Below are positions 45,882 through 56,249 of a stretch of DNA of 64,000 nucleotides, piece after piece. The DNA lies in contig CAWEGR010000003.1 in NCBI GenBank assembly GCA_963808775.1, forward strand, positions 186,001-250,000, in the 5' to 3' direction. The translations under genes were made by a program, and so were the position numbers. The notes below the pieces were generated by a model. The model was not told the origin of the DNA and made no database searches. It worked only from the letters and a program-made list of their open reading frames with translations. Origin of the DNA: JACVRW01 sp963808775 (lineage in GTDB: Bacteria > Actinomycetota > Thermoleophilia > Solirubrobacterales > Thermoleophilaceae). Within the stretch, counting starts at the first letter, position 1, and every line of letters begins with the position of its first letter.

Positions 45882-47453
45882 CTACTCCTCCTGAGGCTCT
45901 TCGCCGGTGCCCTCCGGCTCGGCATCGCCGGCGGGTGCCTCGGGCTCGGCCTCCTCGGCCGGCGCCTCCGGCTCCGCCTCCTCGGCGGCCGCCTCCGGCT
46001 CGGCCTCCTCGGCCGCTGCCTCGGGCTCGGCCTCTTCCGCCGCAGCCTCCGGCTCAGCCGCAGCCTCCGGCTCGGCCGCGGCCTCCGGCTCGGCCGGGGC
46101 TTCCGGCTCGGCCGGGGCCTCCGGCTCGGCCTCGGCCTCCGGCTCGGCCTCGGCGGCCTCCTCCTGCTCGGCGGCCTGCACGTTCGAGAGGGCGGCGCTG
46201 AGGGCGTCCGCTCCGCTCACCTGCGGGCCGGCAAACACGTCCTCGGACAGGCCGAGGTCCGGCACGTCGCCGATCTCCTCGGACACGCCCGCCGCGGCTG
46301 CCCCGGCGGCGGCGGCCGACTTGATGTGCGCAAGCTGCTCCTCGACCCGCTTCACCGACAGCGACAGGCGCCGGCGCTCCGAGTCGATCTCGAGGATCTT
46401 CACGCGCACGTCCTGGCCCGGCTCGACGATCTCGCGCGGGTTCTCCACGTGGTGGTGGGCGAGCTCCGAGATGTGCACGAGGCCCTCGACGCCGTCCATG
46501 ATCTCGACGAACGCGCCGAAGGTGACGACCTTCGTGACCTTGCCCTCGAGCTCGTCACCGATGCGATACGTGTCGATGACGCGCTGCCACGGATCCTCCT
46601 GGGTCTGCTTGAGGCCCAGGGAGATGCGCTGGCGGTCGCGGTCGATGTCGAGCACCTTGACCGGCACGATGTCGCCGATCGAGAGGATCTCGGACGGGTG
46701 ATTGACGTGCGACCACGACAGCTCCGAGATGTGGATGAGGCCGTCGATTCCGTCGAGGTCGACGAAGGCGCCGAAGTCCACGATGTTCGAGATCGCGCCC
46801 TCCACGACCATGCCCGGCTGCAGGCGGTCGAGGATCTGCTGGCGGACCTCCTTGCGCTCCTCCTCGAGCACCGCGCGGCGCGACAGCACGACGTTGTTGC
46901 GCGAGCGGTTCAGCTCGATGACCTTGCACTCGATGGTCGTGCCGAGGAACTCGTCCAGGTTCTGCACGCGCCGGATGTCGACAAGCGAGGCGGGCAGGAA
47001 GCCGCGCACCCCGAGGTCGATGATGAGACCGCCCTTGACGACCTCGATGACAGCTCCCGGGATCGCCTCGCCCGACTCCGCGGCGGCCTCGATCTTGCGC
47101 CAGGCCTTCTCGAAGCGAGCGCGCTTCTTCGACAGGATCAGCCGGCCGTCCTGGTCCTCCTTGGTGAGAACCAGAGCGTCGACTTCCTCGCCGAGCTCGA
47201 CCTCGTCATGCGGATCCACCGACTTGCGGATCGAGAGCTCATTCATCGGAATGACGCCCTCGCTCTTGTAGCCGATGTCGACGAGGACCTCGTCCTGGTC
47301 GATTCGCACGACGTTGCCCGTCACCACATCCCCCTCCTCGAAGGGGACGATGGTCGCGTCGTAGTTGGGAACTATCTGTCCGTCGATTTCGAGCAGTAGC
47401 CCGCCCGAACCCTCGACGGCAGTCGGTGGATTAATGGTCTCTGTATCCGGCAC
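45882..47453 (-). CDS. rpsA: 30S ribosomal protein S1 with long acidic tail
   Basis: A 523-residue protein with four S1 OB-fold repeats at about residues 33-105, 122-190, 205-280 and 290-365 (for example VDFGAFVDLDGIDGLIHISE and VTFGAFVEIMDGVEGLVHIS). Four-repeat S1 is usual in actinobacteria. From about residue 370 a low-complexity tail follows, with a final roughly 110 residues of Glu-Pro-Ala repeats (AEPEAAAEEAEPEA). The first repeats contact the ribosome and the others bind mRNA. The acidic tail is unusually long. The gene is complete and divergent from the flavoprotein gene at 47505. Confidence 0.93.
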   Translation of the reverse strand: MPDTETINPPTAVEGSGGLLLEIDGQIVPNYDATIVPFEEGDVVTGNVVRIDQDEVLVDIGYKSEGVIPMNELSIRKSVDPHDEVELGEEVDALVLTKEDQDGRLILSKKRARFEKAWRKIEAAAESGEAIPGAVIEVVKGGLIIDLGVRGFLPASLVDIRRVQNLDEFLGTTIECKVIELNRSRNNVVLSRRAVLEEERKEVRQQILDRLQPGMVVEGAISNIVDFGAFVDLDGIDGLIHISELSWSHVNHPSEILSIGDIVPVKVLDIDRDRQRISLGLKQTQEDPWQRVIDTYRIGDELEGKVTKVVTFGAFVEIMDGVEGLVHISELAHHHVENPREIVEPGQDVRVKILEIDSERRRLSLSVKRVEEQLAHIKSAAAAGAAAAGVSEEIGDVPDLGLSEDVFAGPQVSGADALSAALSNVQAAEQEEAAEAEPEAEAEPEAPAEPEAPAEPEAAAEPEAAAEPEAAAEEAEPEAAAEEAEPEAAAEEAEPEAPAEEAEPEAPAGDAEPEGTGEEPQEE

Positions 47454-47504
47454 TGCCGGCGTAGGCTAGCGACTGGGGGTGCCCTGAGTACCCTGCTCAA
47501 CCGA

Positions 47505-48638
47505 ATGCCAACACGACGCACCCTGCGCGGCGCTGAGCGCACTCCTCTCTCCCGCGACCTCGACGTCCTGATCTGCGGCGCCAGCTTCGCCGGGCTCGCC
47601 GTTGCGCGTGAGCTGGCGGGCAGCGGCGCGCGCGTTCTCGTCCTCGATCGCTACGAGATCGGCGAGCGCCAGACCTCCGCCTGCGGCATCCCGACGGAGT
47701 GGCTGCGCGCGATGGATCTGATGGGCGCGCACCGGCAGACCTTCGGGCGGCTCGTGATCCACACGCCCTTCGGCACGTCGCGCCTCGAGCTGCCCTGGAC
47801 CTTCTCGACGTTCGACTATCCCGAGCTGTGCCGGCTGCTCTGGGAGGGGTCGGACGCCGATTTCGAGATCGCGAAGGTCGAGTCGCGGACGGGCGACACC
47901 GTCAGGACCGACCGCGGCGAGCTGAGCGCCCCGCTGATCGTCGACGCGCTCGGCTGGCGTCGGGTGCTCGGCCGCGGCTACCAGCCGCCCGACGCCCCGC
48001 TGTCGCGCGGGCTCGAGGTGCATCCGCACGGCACGGGCGAGGAGATGGAGCTCTGGATCGACCGCCGCTACGTGCCGGCCGGCTACGGCTGGAGCTTCCC
48101 CGCCGGTGACGAGCTGCGCATCGGCGTCGGCTCGTTCGATCCGCGCTTTCACGTCAAGGACACCACCGTGATGCTCGCCGAGGATCTCGAGCGCGAGCCC
48201 GTCCGCTACCAGGGCAACTGGATCCCGCACAAGCTGCGCGCCGCGACGGACGACGGCATCTTCTTCGTCGGCGACTCGGCCGGCCACTGCCTGCCGCTCA
48301 CCGCCGAGGGCATCCGGACCGCGCTCTACTTCGGCATCGCCTGCGGCCGCGAGCTGCGCGCGGTGGTCGAGGGCCGCCGCTCGATCGCGGAGGCGCTCGT
48401 GGCCTACGGGGACTTCTCGGCGTCGCACGAGTGGAAGTTCCGCTGGTTGCTGCAGACCCAGCGGATCGTCCCGCGGGTCCCGCCGCGGCTCCTGAACCGC
48501 GCGATCGGCGCGATGCAGGCGCGAGCGTTCGTCGACTGGTCGTTCGGGCACTACCTCGCGATCGCGCCGCCGGAGTTCGCGTCCGCTGACCCGGCTCCGC
48601 GCCCGCTGACGCGCGCGCCCGCCCGGGTCGCCGCCTGA
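47505..48638 (+). CDS. Geranylgeranyl-reductase-like FAD-dependent oxidoreductase
   Basis: A 377-residue flavoprotein of the p-hydroxybenzoate hydroxylase/geranylgeranyl reductase fold. The N-terminal FAD motif is VLICGASFAGLAVARELAGS at about residues 21-40. A central LIVDALGWRRVLG (DG-like) motif and a late GIFFVGDSAGHCLPLTAEGI segment that closes the FAD site follow. A C-terminal helical region ends the protein. Relatives reduce isoprenoid chains of menaquinone or lipids or hydroxylate aromatic substrates. The substrate cannot be set here. The ATG at 47505 adds a basic leader of about 17 residues; a later start is possible. Confidence 0.84.
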   Translation: MPTRRTLRGAERTPLSRDLDVLICGASFAGLAVARELAGSGARVLVLDRYEIGERQTSACGIPTEWLRAMDLMGAHRQTFGRLVIHTPFGTSRLELPWTFSTFDYPELCRLLWEGSDADFEIAKVESRTGDTVRTDRGELSAPLIVDALGWRRVLGRGYQPPDAPLSRGLEVHPHGTGEEMELWIDRRYVPAGYGWSFPAGDELRIGVGSFDPRFHVKDTTVMLAEDLEREPVRYQGNWIPHKLRAATDDGIFFVGDSAGHCLPLTAEGIRTALYFGIACGRELRAVVEGRRSIAEALVAYGDFSASHEWKFRWLLQTQRIVPRVPPRLLNRAIGAMQARAFVDWSFGHYLAIAPPEFASADPAPRPLTRAPARVAA

Positions 48639-48650
48639 CGGACCGGCGCT

Positions 48651-49097
48651 CTAGTCGCGCACGACGAGGAACGTCCCGAGCGCCACGAGCGCGACACCGA
48701 GCACGCGGGAGAAGCTCAGCTCGCGCTCCTCGAGGCCGAGGACCCCGGCGCGGTCGAGCACGAGCGAGAGGGTGAGCTGGCCGGTGATCGTGGCGACGGT
48801 GACGCCTCCCGCTCCGAGCTCGCGGACGGCGATCAGCGCCGTGGTCACGTAGACCGCGCCGAGCAGGCCGCCGATCAGGTAGTACCACGGCAGGTCGCGC
48901 GCCTCGCCGAGATCGCCGAAGCCCCCGCCCACCAGCAGGGTGATGAGCACGAGGGCCGCGAGGCCCACCGCGAATGACACGGACGCGGCCGCGAGGCTTC
49001 CGACCGACTTGCCGAGCGTCGAGTTGATCGGGGCCTGCAGGGCGATCATCCCGCCCGCGCAGACGGTCGCGAAGAGGGCGAGGACCTTGGCGTCCAG
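48651..49097 (-). CDS. YdcZ/DUF606 family (DMT-superfamily) small membrane transporter
   Basis: About 148 residues with four to five hydrophobic helices (AAASVSFAVGLAALVLITLL, YYLIGGLLGAVYVTTALIAV, LGVALVALGTFLVV) and the family motif LQAPINSTLGK near the N terminus. DUF606/YdcZ proteins are half-size members of the drug/metabolite transporter superfamily and work as dimers or pairs. ATG 49049 would cut into the first helix (KVLALFATVCAGG). The full helix requires CTG 49097, three bases after the polA stop. The substrate is unknown. Confidence 0.82.
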   Translation of the reverse strand: MDAKVLALFATVCAGGMIALQAPINSTLGKSVGSLAAASVSFAVGLAALVLITLLVGGGFGDLGEARDLPWYYLIGGLLGAVYVTTALIAVRELGAGGVTVATITGQLTLSLVLDRAGVLGLEERELSFSRVLGVALVALGTFLVVRD

Positions 49098-49099
49098 GG

Positions 49100-51823
49100 C
49101 TACTTCGCCTCCAGCCAGTTCTCGCCGGCGCCCACGTCCACCTCGAGCGGCGGGTCCATCTCGAAGGCGTCCGCCATCTCGCGCCGCACGATCACCGACG
49201 CCTGCTCGACCTCCGCATCGGGGCCCTCGAACAGCAGCTCGTCGTGGATCTGGAGCACGAGGCGCGTGTCGAGCCCGGCCGCGCGCAGCTCGTCGCGGCA
49301 GCGCACCATCGCGACCTTGATGATGTCGGCGGCGGTCCCCTGGATGACCATGTTGACCGCCAGCCGCTCACCGAGCGAGCGGGTCTGGAACTGGCGCGAG
49401 CGCAGCTCGGGCACGCGGCGGATGCGGCCGAAGAGCGTGGTCACGTGACCCTCCTCGCGCGCGCTCTCGATCGTCTCCTCGATGAACGCCTTCACCTTCG
49501 GGAAGCGCTCGAGGTAGGCGTCGATGAACACCTGCGCCTCCTCCTTGGGGATCTGCAGCCGGTCGGCGAGGCCGTAGGCGGACAGCCCGTAGACGATCCC
49601 GTAGTTGACCATCTTCGCCTTGGAGCGCGTCCCGGGGTCGGTCCTGCCGCCGAGGATCGCCTCGGCCGTGGCCGTGTGGACGTCCTCGCCGCGCCGGAAG
49701 ATCTCCTTCAGCACGGGTTCGTCGGCGATGTGGGCGAGCAGCCGCAGCTCGACCTGCGAGTAGTCGGCGGACAGCAGCCGGCAGCCCTCCTCGGCCACGA
49801 AGCAGGCGCGGATCTCGCGCCCCTGCTCGGTGCGGATCGGGATGTTCTGGAGGTTCGGATTCGTGCTCGACAGGCGGCCCGTGGCCGTGGCCGTCTGGTT
49901 GAAGGTGGTGTGCAGGCGCCCGTCGGGGCCGATCAGCTCCGGGAAGGCGTCCAGGTAGGTCGACTTGAGCTTCGTGACCTCACGCCACTCCTCGATCGCC
50001 GGGATGATCTCGTGCTCGTCCCGGATGGCCTGGAGCACGCGGGCGTCGGTCGAGAAGCCCGTCTTGCCGCGGCGCTTTCGCGACAGCCCGAGCTTCTCGA
50101 ACAGGATGTGGGCGAGCTGCTGCGGCGAGCCGATCGTGAACTCCTCCCCCGCGAGCTCCCAGACGCGCCGCTCGAGCTCGGCGCCGCGCTTTCCGAAGCG
50201 CGCGCTGATCTCGGCGAGCCGGCGGGTGTCGAGCCTCACACCCGCCCGCTCGAGCTCGATCAGCACGTCCACGAGCGGGAGCTCGATCTCGTGGAAGAGA
50301 CGCGTGAGGCCGTCCTCCTCGAGCCGGCTGCGCTGGCGCTCGGCGAGCACGCGCGTGAGCACCGCGCGCTCCGCGGCCGTCCGCTTGCCGTCCGCCCCCT
50401 CGACGTCGACCCCGATGCCCGCCTCGGTCGCGAGCTCGTCGAGCGGGTAGCCGCGCCGCGCGGGGTCGATCAGGTAGGCCGCCACGACCGTGTCGTGCTC
50501 GAGGCGGGGGGCGGCCGACGGCTCGTCGGCCATCGCGATCGTCTTCCAGTCGTGCGCCACGATCGGGCGCTCGCCGCGCGCGAGCGTGAACGCGGCGAGG
50601 GTCTCCGCCTCGGAGACGAGCACCTCGCCCCCGCCCGCGTAGGCCGCCACGGCCAGCGGGCCCGCCGGCTCGGAGTCGAAGTCGAAGGATCCCTGGGCCG
50701 AGCCGCCCGCCGGCGCGAGCGCGGGCTCGGCGGCGGCCACCTCCTCCGCGGCATCGTCGCCCTCCTCGGCGAGCTCCGGGTCCACGGGCGGCGCCGGCTC
50801 GGACTCGAGCGCCTGGCCGCCGCGCAGCGCCGCGACGGACACGAGCTCGCCGTCCAGGCTCCCCAGCTCCGTGACGGGCACCTCGCGCGCCGCGACCCGG
50901 ATCACCTCGTCGACGCGCTCCGCGGGCGCCGCGCCGTCCTCGCCGAAGGCCTCCTCGAGGCGCTCGAGCGGTGCGCGCAGCTCGAACTCGCGGAACGTCT
51001 CGCGCAGCCGCGAGCGGTCCGGCTCTCTCGCCACGAGGGCCTCGAAGTCGACGTCCACGTCCACGTCGCGCACCGCGGTCGCGAGCGTCTTCGAGATGCG
51101 CGCGTCGTCGGCGTGCTCGGTCAGGTTCTGCTTGCGCTTGGCCCCCGAGATCGCGTCGACGTTGTCGAGCACGCCCTCGAGCGAGCCCCACTCCTGCAGC
51201 AGCTGGGAGGCGGTCTTCTCGCCGATCCCCGGCACGCCGGGGATGTTGTCCGAGGTGTCGCCCTTGAGACCCACGAAGTCGGGGATCAGCGCCGGCTCGA
51301 TTCCGTAGCGGTCGACCACCGCGTCGTGGTCGTAGATCTTCGTGTCCGTGACCCCGCGGCCGGTGGCCATCACCCGCACGCCCGGCTCGACGAGCTGGAA
51401 CAGGTCGCGGTCGCCCGTCAGCACCATCACGTCGTGCCCGTGCTCGCGCGCCTTGCGCGCGATCGTGGCGATCACGTCGTCGGCCTCGAAGCCCGGGACC
51501 TTCACGTTCACATAGCCGAACGAGTCGACGAGCGGCTCCATGTGCGGCCACTGCTCGGCGAGCAGGTCGGGCTTCGACTCGCGGTGCCCCTTGTACTCCG
51601 AATAGACCTCCTCGCGGCCGGACATGCCCGCGTCCCAGGCGACGAGCGTGGGCCTCACGCCGTACTCCGAGATCATCTTCACGAGCATCGACGCGAAGCC
51701 GAAGATCGCGTTCGTGGGCTGCCCCTTCGAGGTCGCGATCGACTCGGGAAGGGCGAAAAAGGCCCTGTAGACGAGGCTGTTGCCGTCTATGAGGAGGAGC
51801 TCGCGGGGCGGCGGGTCGGGCAC
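49100..51823 (-). CDS. polA: DNA polymerase I
   Basis: A 907-residue repair and Okazaki-fragment polymerase. The N-terminal 5' nuclease is at about 1-310 (LLLIDGNSLVYRAFFALP, FVGLKGDTSDNIPGVPGIGE). A middle 3'-5' exonuclease-like domain lacks the DxE active-site motif (reads SFDFDSEPAG), so proofreading is probably absent. The polymerase domain has motif A SADYSQVELRLLAHI, motif B RSKAKMVNYGIVYG and motif C LQIHDELLFEGP. The motif-B Tyr in place of Phe is the variant known to accept dideoxynucleotides and is natural in several actinobacterial Pol I enzymes. Start GTG 51823; divergent from the malic enzyme gene. Confidence 0.96.
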   Translation of the reverse strand: MPDPPPRELLLIDGNSLVYRAFFALPESIATSKGQPTNAIFGFASMLVKMISEYGVRPTLVAWDAGMSGREEVYSEYKGHRESKPDLLAEQWPHMEPLVDSFGYVNVKVPGFEADDVIATIARKAREHGHDVMVLTGDRDLFQLVEPGVRVMATGRGVTDTKIYDHDAVVDRYGIEPALIPDFVGLKGDTSDNIPGVPGIGEKTASQLLQEWGSLEGVLDNVDAISGAKRKQNLTEHADDARISKTLATAVRDVDVDVDFEALVAREPDRSRLRETFREFELRAPLERLEEAFGEDGAAPAERVDEVIRVAAREVPVTELGSLDGELVSVAALRGGQALESEPAPPVDPELAEEGDDAAEEVAAAEPALAPAGGSAQGSFDFDSEPAGPLAVAAYAGGGEVLVSEAETLAAFTLARGERPIVAHDWKTIAMADEPSAAPRLEHDTVVAAYLIDPARRGYPLDELATEAGIGVDVEGADGKRTAAERAVLTRVLAERQRSRLEEDGLTRLFHEIELPLVDVLIELERAGVRLDTRRLAEISARFGKRGAELERRVWELAGEEFTIGSPQQLAHILFEKLGLSRKRRGKTGFSTDARVLQAIRDEHEIIPAIEEWREVTKLKSTYLDAFPELIGPDGRLHTTFNQTATATGRLSSTNPNLQNIPIRTEQGREIRACFVAEEGCRLLSADYSQVELRLLAHIADEPVLKEIFRRGEDVHTATAEAILGGRTDPGTRSKAKMVNYGIVYGLSAYGLADRLQIPKEEAQVFIDAYLERFPKVKAFIEETIESAREEGHVTTLFGRIRRVPELRSRQFQTRSLGERLAVNMVIQGTAADIIKVAMVRCRDELRAAGLDTRLVLQIHDELLFEGPDAEVEQASVIVRREMADAFEMDPPLEVDVGAGENWLEAK

Positions 51824-51932
51824 CGGCCCAACCCTACCGCCGCCGCTGGGCGCCTCAGCGGGTCCGGGTGCGGCGCCCGGGCGTCTGCCGCGGACGGACG
51901 CCTGACCACTCCCCGTATCATCCCCTGCCCTC

Positions 51933-53387
<1,455 letters not shown>

Positions 53388-53391
53388 GCTC

Positions 53392-54299
53392 ATGAAGATC
53401 GCCATCACCGGAGCGACTGGAACGATCGGTCGCGAACTCCTCGCATCCAGCGACCATTCCTGGTCGGCCCTCTCGCGCGACCCCGAGCGCGCCGGGCTCG
53501 ACGTGCCCGCCCACGCCTGGCCCGACCCGAAGGGCGCGCCGCCGCCACTCGACGCGCTGCGCGGCTGCGACGCCGTCATCCACCTGCTCGGCGAGACGGT
53601 GGCGCAGCGCTGGACGGACGAGGCGATGCGCGAGATCCGCGACTCGCGAGTGCTCGGCACGCGCAACCTCGTGGCGGCGCTGCGGGAGCTGCCGGAGGCG
53701 GATCGACCCTCGGTGCTGGTCTCGCAGTCGGCGAGCGGCTACTACGGCCCGCGCGGACCGGACCCCGTCGACGAGGCGTCGCCCGCCGGCGACGACTTCC
53801 TCGCGCGCGTTGTGGTCGAGTGGGAGGCCGAGGCCCTGGCCGCGGAGGAGCTCGGCATGCGCGTGGCGCTCACGCGCACCGGGGTCGTGCTCTCGCAGTC
53901 GGGCGGCGCGCTCGAGAAGATGCTGCCCTTCTTCAAGCTCGGCATCGGCGGTCCCGTGGCCGGCGGGCGCCAATACGTGCCGTGGGTGCATCTCGACGAC
54001 GTGGTTGGCGCGCTGCTGTTCTGCGCGACGTCCTCCGGGGTCTCGGGCCCGGTCAACGTGACAGCTCCCGAGCCCGTGACGAACGGCGAGCTCTCAAAGG
54101 CACTCGGACGCGTGCTGCGGCGTCCCGCGTTCCTTCCCGTGCCGGGCCTCGCGGTCCGGACGCTCTACGGCTCGATGGCCACGATCGTGACCACCGGGGT
54201 GCGGGCCGTGCCGGCAGCGCTGCTCATGCACGGCTACGCGTTCAGGCAGCCCGAGCTCGAGGCGGCGCTGCGCGACGCGACGGGCCGAGCAGGTCCTGA
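53392..54299 (+). CDS. TIGR01777-family NAD-dependent epimerase/dehydratase (SDR39U1-like), stop lost by an indel
   Basis: About 303 residues. The N-terminal NAD-binding motif is KIAITGATGTIGRELL. VIHLLGETVAQRWTDEAMRE and the SQSASGYYGPRG active-site region (Tyr) match the family. VPWVHLDDVVGALLF and the C-terminal GYAFRQPELEAALRDATG end typical of TIGR01777 follow. As written the frame continues 490 bases into antisense sequence. One additional C at 54295-54296 would place TGA at 54297-54299 after RAGP, the normal family length. The same base also repairs the convergent DUF559 gene. The natural substrate of this family is unknown; E. coli YfcH and human SDR39U1 are relatives. Confidence 0.85.
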
Positions 54300-55167
54300 G
54301 CTCGCGCAGCATCCAGACCGGCTCGTTCATGACGTCGTTCCAGGTGTAGCGGCGGAACTCGTCGCCGCGCAGGCGCGCCTCGCGCTCGCGCAGCCGGTCG
54401 CGCTCCCACGCCTGGCGGGAGCGGTGGTAGCGATAGGAGTCGAGCTCAACCGTCAGCCGGTACTCGGGCCAGCGGCAGTCGACGCGGCGCCCGCCGGCCG
54501 GCCGGTTCGTCACCGGGAGCGGGAGATCCGCGCCGATCAGCCGCTCGATGAGCTTCGACTCGACCCTGCTGAGCGTGACCCTGGTCTCGCCGCTCATCAC
54601 GCGGCGGAGCTCCGCGGCGCCTCGCGAGCGCGGATACCGCTCGAGGATGCGCGCGACGTCGCGCGGCGTGACGTCGTAACGGACGCCGGCCTCGTGGCAC
54701 GCCGCCGCGAGCTCCGCGCGTGGGAGCACGGCCGCGAGCTCGACGAGCACGGCGGCCGGGCTCAGCGTGGGCACGCCGCGGCAGGATGAGGCCTCGCTCC
54801 TCGCGAGGTCAGGACGCAGACGGGTGACGATGCCCTCGGGGTGCCGCGCCGTCGTGGTGACGACCTCGGGCGGCCGCGACCCGCCGCGCACGAGCCCCCG
54901 AAGATGCGCGGCCGGCACGCCTGCAAGCAGCGCGCCCTCGCCGCACGCCAGTACGGCGGCGAGGTAGTGCGCCTCGACGTTGGGCGCCGCGTGGCCAACC
55001 CGGTAGACGCCCCGAAGGACGGCAATCAGGGCACCGGACGCGAGCCGCACCTCGATCTGCCCACTCGAGACACCCGCGGCAAGCAGCTGCCCGCGCGTCA
55101 CCAACCCGTGCGCCCGGCTCGCGAGCTCGGCGATCAATCGGTCTACATTCGCGAGTTTTCCCTCCAT
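54242..55167 (-). CDS. AbiEi-type antitoxin/HTH domain fused to a DUF559 (Vsr-like) endonuclease domain
   Basis: About 308 residues. The N-terminal AbiEi_4-like winged-helix region has AHGLVTRGQLLAAGVSSGQI and LRGVYRVGHAAPN, with LAAVLACGEGALLAG after it. The C-terminal DUF559 very-short-patch-repair-like nuclease fold has VDCRWPEYRLTVELDSYRYH and FRRYTWNDVMNEPVWML. This combination is common in actinobacteria. No AbiEii toxin gene is adjacent. Inserting one base near 54296 gives a RELRDLLGPSRR end and a stop at 54242; without it the frame reads through to 54094. ATG 55167 lies inside the loop of a perfect palindrome (55156-55178), a possible autoregulatory operator. DNA cleavage is unproven. 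Confidence 0.8.
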
Positions 55168-55178
55168 AACAGGGAAAA
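55156..55178. promoter_or_regulatory. Perfect palindrome spanning the start codon of the AbiEi-DUF559 gene
   Basis: TTTTCCCT (55156-55163) and AGGGAAAA (55171-55178) are exact inverted repeats separated by 7 bases that contain the ATG (CAT at 55165-55167). It is the only AT-rich symmetric element nearby. It could be an operator bound by the HTH domain of the encoded protein, or a hairpin that hides the start codon. Confidence 0.5.
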
Positions 55179-55241
55179 GTCGCGATTCTGGAAGGTTCGC
55201 CCCCTCGGGCCGGCGCGCACGAGCCCGGCGGCCCGGGCTGC

Positions 55242-55532
55242 TCAGCCCTGGTGGTCCTGCTCGTGCACGCGGTGCTGCTCGGCGCGCAGCTCGGCGACCG
55301 TCTTGCCGCCGCTTCCGAACGGGCCCTGGAGCTTCCAGCGCGAGTCGGCGCGCGCGGGCCAGATCAGCCAGATCACCGCGCCGACCACCGATAGGAGCAG
55401 GCCGAAGGCCAGGCCGAGCTTCTCGCCGTAGCCCTTCCGGTGCGACAGGTAGGAGGCCGCGATCGCCGAGGCCAGCCACAGGTAGGTGAGCCAGAGCGCC
55501 TTGGCGCCGATGACGGCGAGGGTGTCGAACAG
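55242..55532 (-). CDS. Small two-helix membrane protein at the end of the liv operon
   Basis: About 96 residues. TM1 covers about residues 8-28 (AKALWLTYLWLASAIAASYL) and TM2 about 38-57 (LGLAFGLLLSVVGAVIWLIW). A hydrophilic C-terminal tail follows (SRWKLQGPFGSGG, LRAEQHRVHEQDHQG). As written the in-frame start is CTG 55532. If one G is removed just upstream, ATG 55542 would start the protein (MIDLFDTLAVIG) and overlap the livF stop as ATGA, the usual pattern here. It is probably co-transcribed with livF. The function is unknown. Confidence 0.65.
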   Translation of the reverse strand: MFDTLAVIGAKALWLTYLWLASAIAASYLSHRKGYGEKLGLAFGLLLSVVGAVIWLIWPARADSRWKLQGPFGSGGKTVAELRAEQHRVHEQDHQG

Positions 55533-55538
55533 CGTCGA

Positions 55539-56249
55539 TCATGCTCCGAGGTAGGCCTTCTGGACGTCGGGGTTCGTCCGCAGGGTTTCCGAGGCGTCCT
55601 CGATCGCGACGGTGCCGGTCTCGAGCACGTAGCCGCGCTTCGAGACGTCGAGCGCGTAGTTCGCGTTCTGCTCCACGAGCAGGATCGTCGTGCCCTGGCG
55701 GTTGATCTCGGCGATCGTCTCGTAGATGCGCTCGACGAGGATCGGCGCGATCCCCATCGACGGCTCGTCGAGCAGGAGCAGCTTGGGGTTCGCCATCAGC
55801 GCCCGCCCGATCGCGAGCATCTGCTGCTCGCCGCCGGACATCGTGCCGCCCTTCTGCTTCTCGCGCTCCTTCAGGCGCGGGAACAGGTCGAACACGCGCG
55901 TGAGGTCCTCGCTGATCCCGTCGCGGTCGCGGCGGAGGTAGGCGCCGAGCTCGAGGTTCTCGCGCACGGTCATGCGCGGGAACACGTGACGGCCCTCGGG
56001 CGAGAGCGAGATGCCCATCTGAACGATCTCCTGCGGAGGTATCTCGCCGATCTCCGTCCCGTCGAAGCGAATGGTGCCCTCGCGGGGCGGCGTCAGACCG
56101 GAGATCGAGCGCAGGGTCGTGGACTTGCCGGCCCCGTTCGAGCCGATCAGCGTCACGACCTCGCCCTCCTCGACGGTGAGCGAGACGCCCTTCAGCGCCT
56201 CGATGTTGCCGTAGAAGGTGTGCAGCTCGGTGACCTCGAGGAGCGCCAT
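55539..56249 (-). CDS. livF: Branched-chain amino-acid ABC transporter ATPase LivF
   Basis: A 236-residue ATPase with Walker A LIGSNGAGKSTTLRSISG (about residues 34-51), signature MSGGEQQMLAIGRALM and Walker B LLLLDEPSMGIAP. The H-loop region is TILLVEQNANYAL. The GMGIAP-like motif after Walker B and the short length identify LivF rather than LivG. It energises uptake of branched-chain or related amino acids with LivG, LivM and LivH. ATG 56249 overlaps the livG stop by one base (TGATG). Confidence 0.94.
   Translation of the reverse strand: MALLEVTELHTFYGNIEALKGVSLTVEEGEVVTLIGSNGAGKSTTLRSISGLTPPREGTIRFDGTEIGEIPPQEIVQMGISLSPEGRHVFPRMTVRENLELGAYLRRDRDGISEDLTRVFDLFPRLKEREKQKGGTMSGGEQQMLAIGRALMANPKLLLLDEPSMGIAPILVERIYETIAEINRQGTTILLVEQNANYALDVSKRGYVLETGTVAIEDASETLRTNPDVQKAYLGA

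Noticed and set aside
45900..46170. Repeated CTCGGCCTCCGGCTC-like tract
   Set aside because: It is the coding sequence for the Glu-Pro-Ala tail of ribosomal protein S1, not a regulatory repeat.
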